Shown: positions 6,208 through 6,362 of the stretch, piece after piece
Position numbering within the stretch: position 1 is the first letter of the stretch
Layout of the letters: the number at the start of each line of letters is the position of its first letter
NCBI GenBank assembly: GCA_021851625.1
Contig: JAJZCX010000093.1
Coordinates: 1-6,362, forward strand
From: Acidobacteriota bacterium
GTDB lineage: Bacteria; Acidobacteriota; Terriglobia; Terriglobales; Acidobacteriaceae
Direction: 5' to 3'
Length of the DNA: 6,362 nt
Translations under genes and position numbers: made by a program
The notes under the pieces: model-generated
Told to the model about the DNA's origin: nothing
The model's input: only the letters and a program-made list of their open reading frames with translations
Database searches by the model: none

Positions 6208-6295
6208 GCACAGGTGGCCGAGCGGTTAATGGCAGCAGACTGTAAATCTGCCGCTCCTTGGAGCTACGGAGGTTCGAATCCTCCCCTGTGCACCA
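6208..6295 (+). tRNA. tRNA-Tyr (anticodon GTA)
   Basis: This is a complete class II tRNA of 88 bases with encoded CCA. The acceptor stem is GCACAGG/CCTGTGC with discriminator A; the D-arm region is GGCCGAGCGGTTAATGGC; the anticodon stem is GCAGA/TCTGC with loop CTGTAAA, anticodon GTA at 6242-6244. A long variable arm (about CGCTCCTTGGAGCTACG) is followed by the T-arm GGAGG/CCTCC with TTCGAAT. The long variable arm plus GTA is diagnostic for bacterial tyrosine tRNA. In many bacteria it sits between Thr and Gly tRNAs upstream of tuf. Confidence 0.97.
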
Positions 6296-6362
6296 GTATT
6301 GAGCCGGGCGCGACGGGCGCACGGTGGGCGTGAGGCGGCAAGGCATGGGGCAGGCGCAGAAG

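Noticed and set aside
6095..6346. Minus-strand frame containing WCTGEDSNLRSSKERQIYSLL
   Set aside because: It is antisense to tRNA-Tyr, another well-known spurious translation.

Overview
The window looks like ordinary chromosome of a moderately high-GC Gram-negative bacterium. I favour an acidobacterium (Terriglobia-like). This is inferred from the mix of a sialate-O-acetylesterase-family enzyme, an exported lactonase-fold propeller, a K+-independent membrane pyrophosphatase and a secreted 'NVGIGTTSP / FPDGSTQTTA' repeat protein. No single marker proves the taxon.

Layout, left to right. (1) Positions 1-1709, plus strand: the 3' end of a sialate O-acetylesterase-like gene, then 18 bases later a lactonase-family seven-bladed propeller gene with a twin-arginine-type leader. 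The two probably share a transcript and point to carbohydrate or sugar-acid handling. (2) Positions 1710-1960: a non-coding leader with a possible nested hairpin. (3) Positions 1961-4087, plus strand: hppA, a membrane-bound proton-pumping pyrophosphatase with the K+-independent signature. (4) Positions 4088-4207: a convergent intergenic gap with a good intrinsic terminator. (5) Positions 4208-5383, minus strand: a lower-GC gene for a secreted fibre-like repeat protein with a four-cysteine C-terminal domain. It has its own strong sigma70-type promoter (TTGACA-16-TACAAT) and a leader of about 170 bases. (6) Positions 5589-6362: a GC-rich stretch with no credible protein gene, carrying tRNA-Thr(TGT) and tRNA-Tyr(GTA). 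The roughly 300-base gap between them holds four degenerate copies of TGTACGGAT. In many bacteria a Thr-Tyr-Gly-Thr tRNA series precedes tuf (EF-Tu), so that cluster may continue past the right edge.

The genes do not form one pathway. The left pair is a catabolic fragment, hppA is a stand-alone bioenergetic gene, and the repeat-protein gene looks like an accessory insertion between hppA and a conserved tRNA cluster. I see no CRISPR array, transposase, integrase or defence system. The points most worth a second look are the repeat-protein gene and its leader, and the repeat-bearing spacer between the tRNAs.
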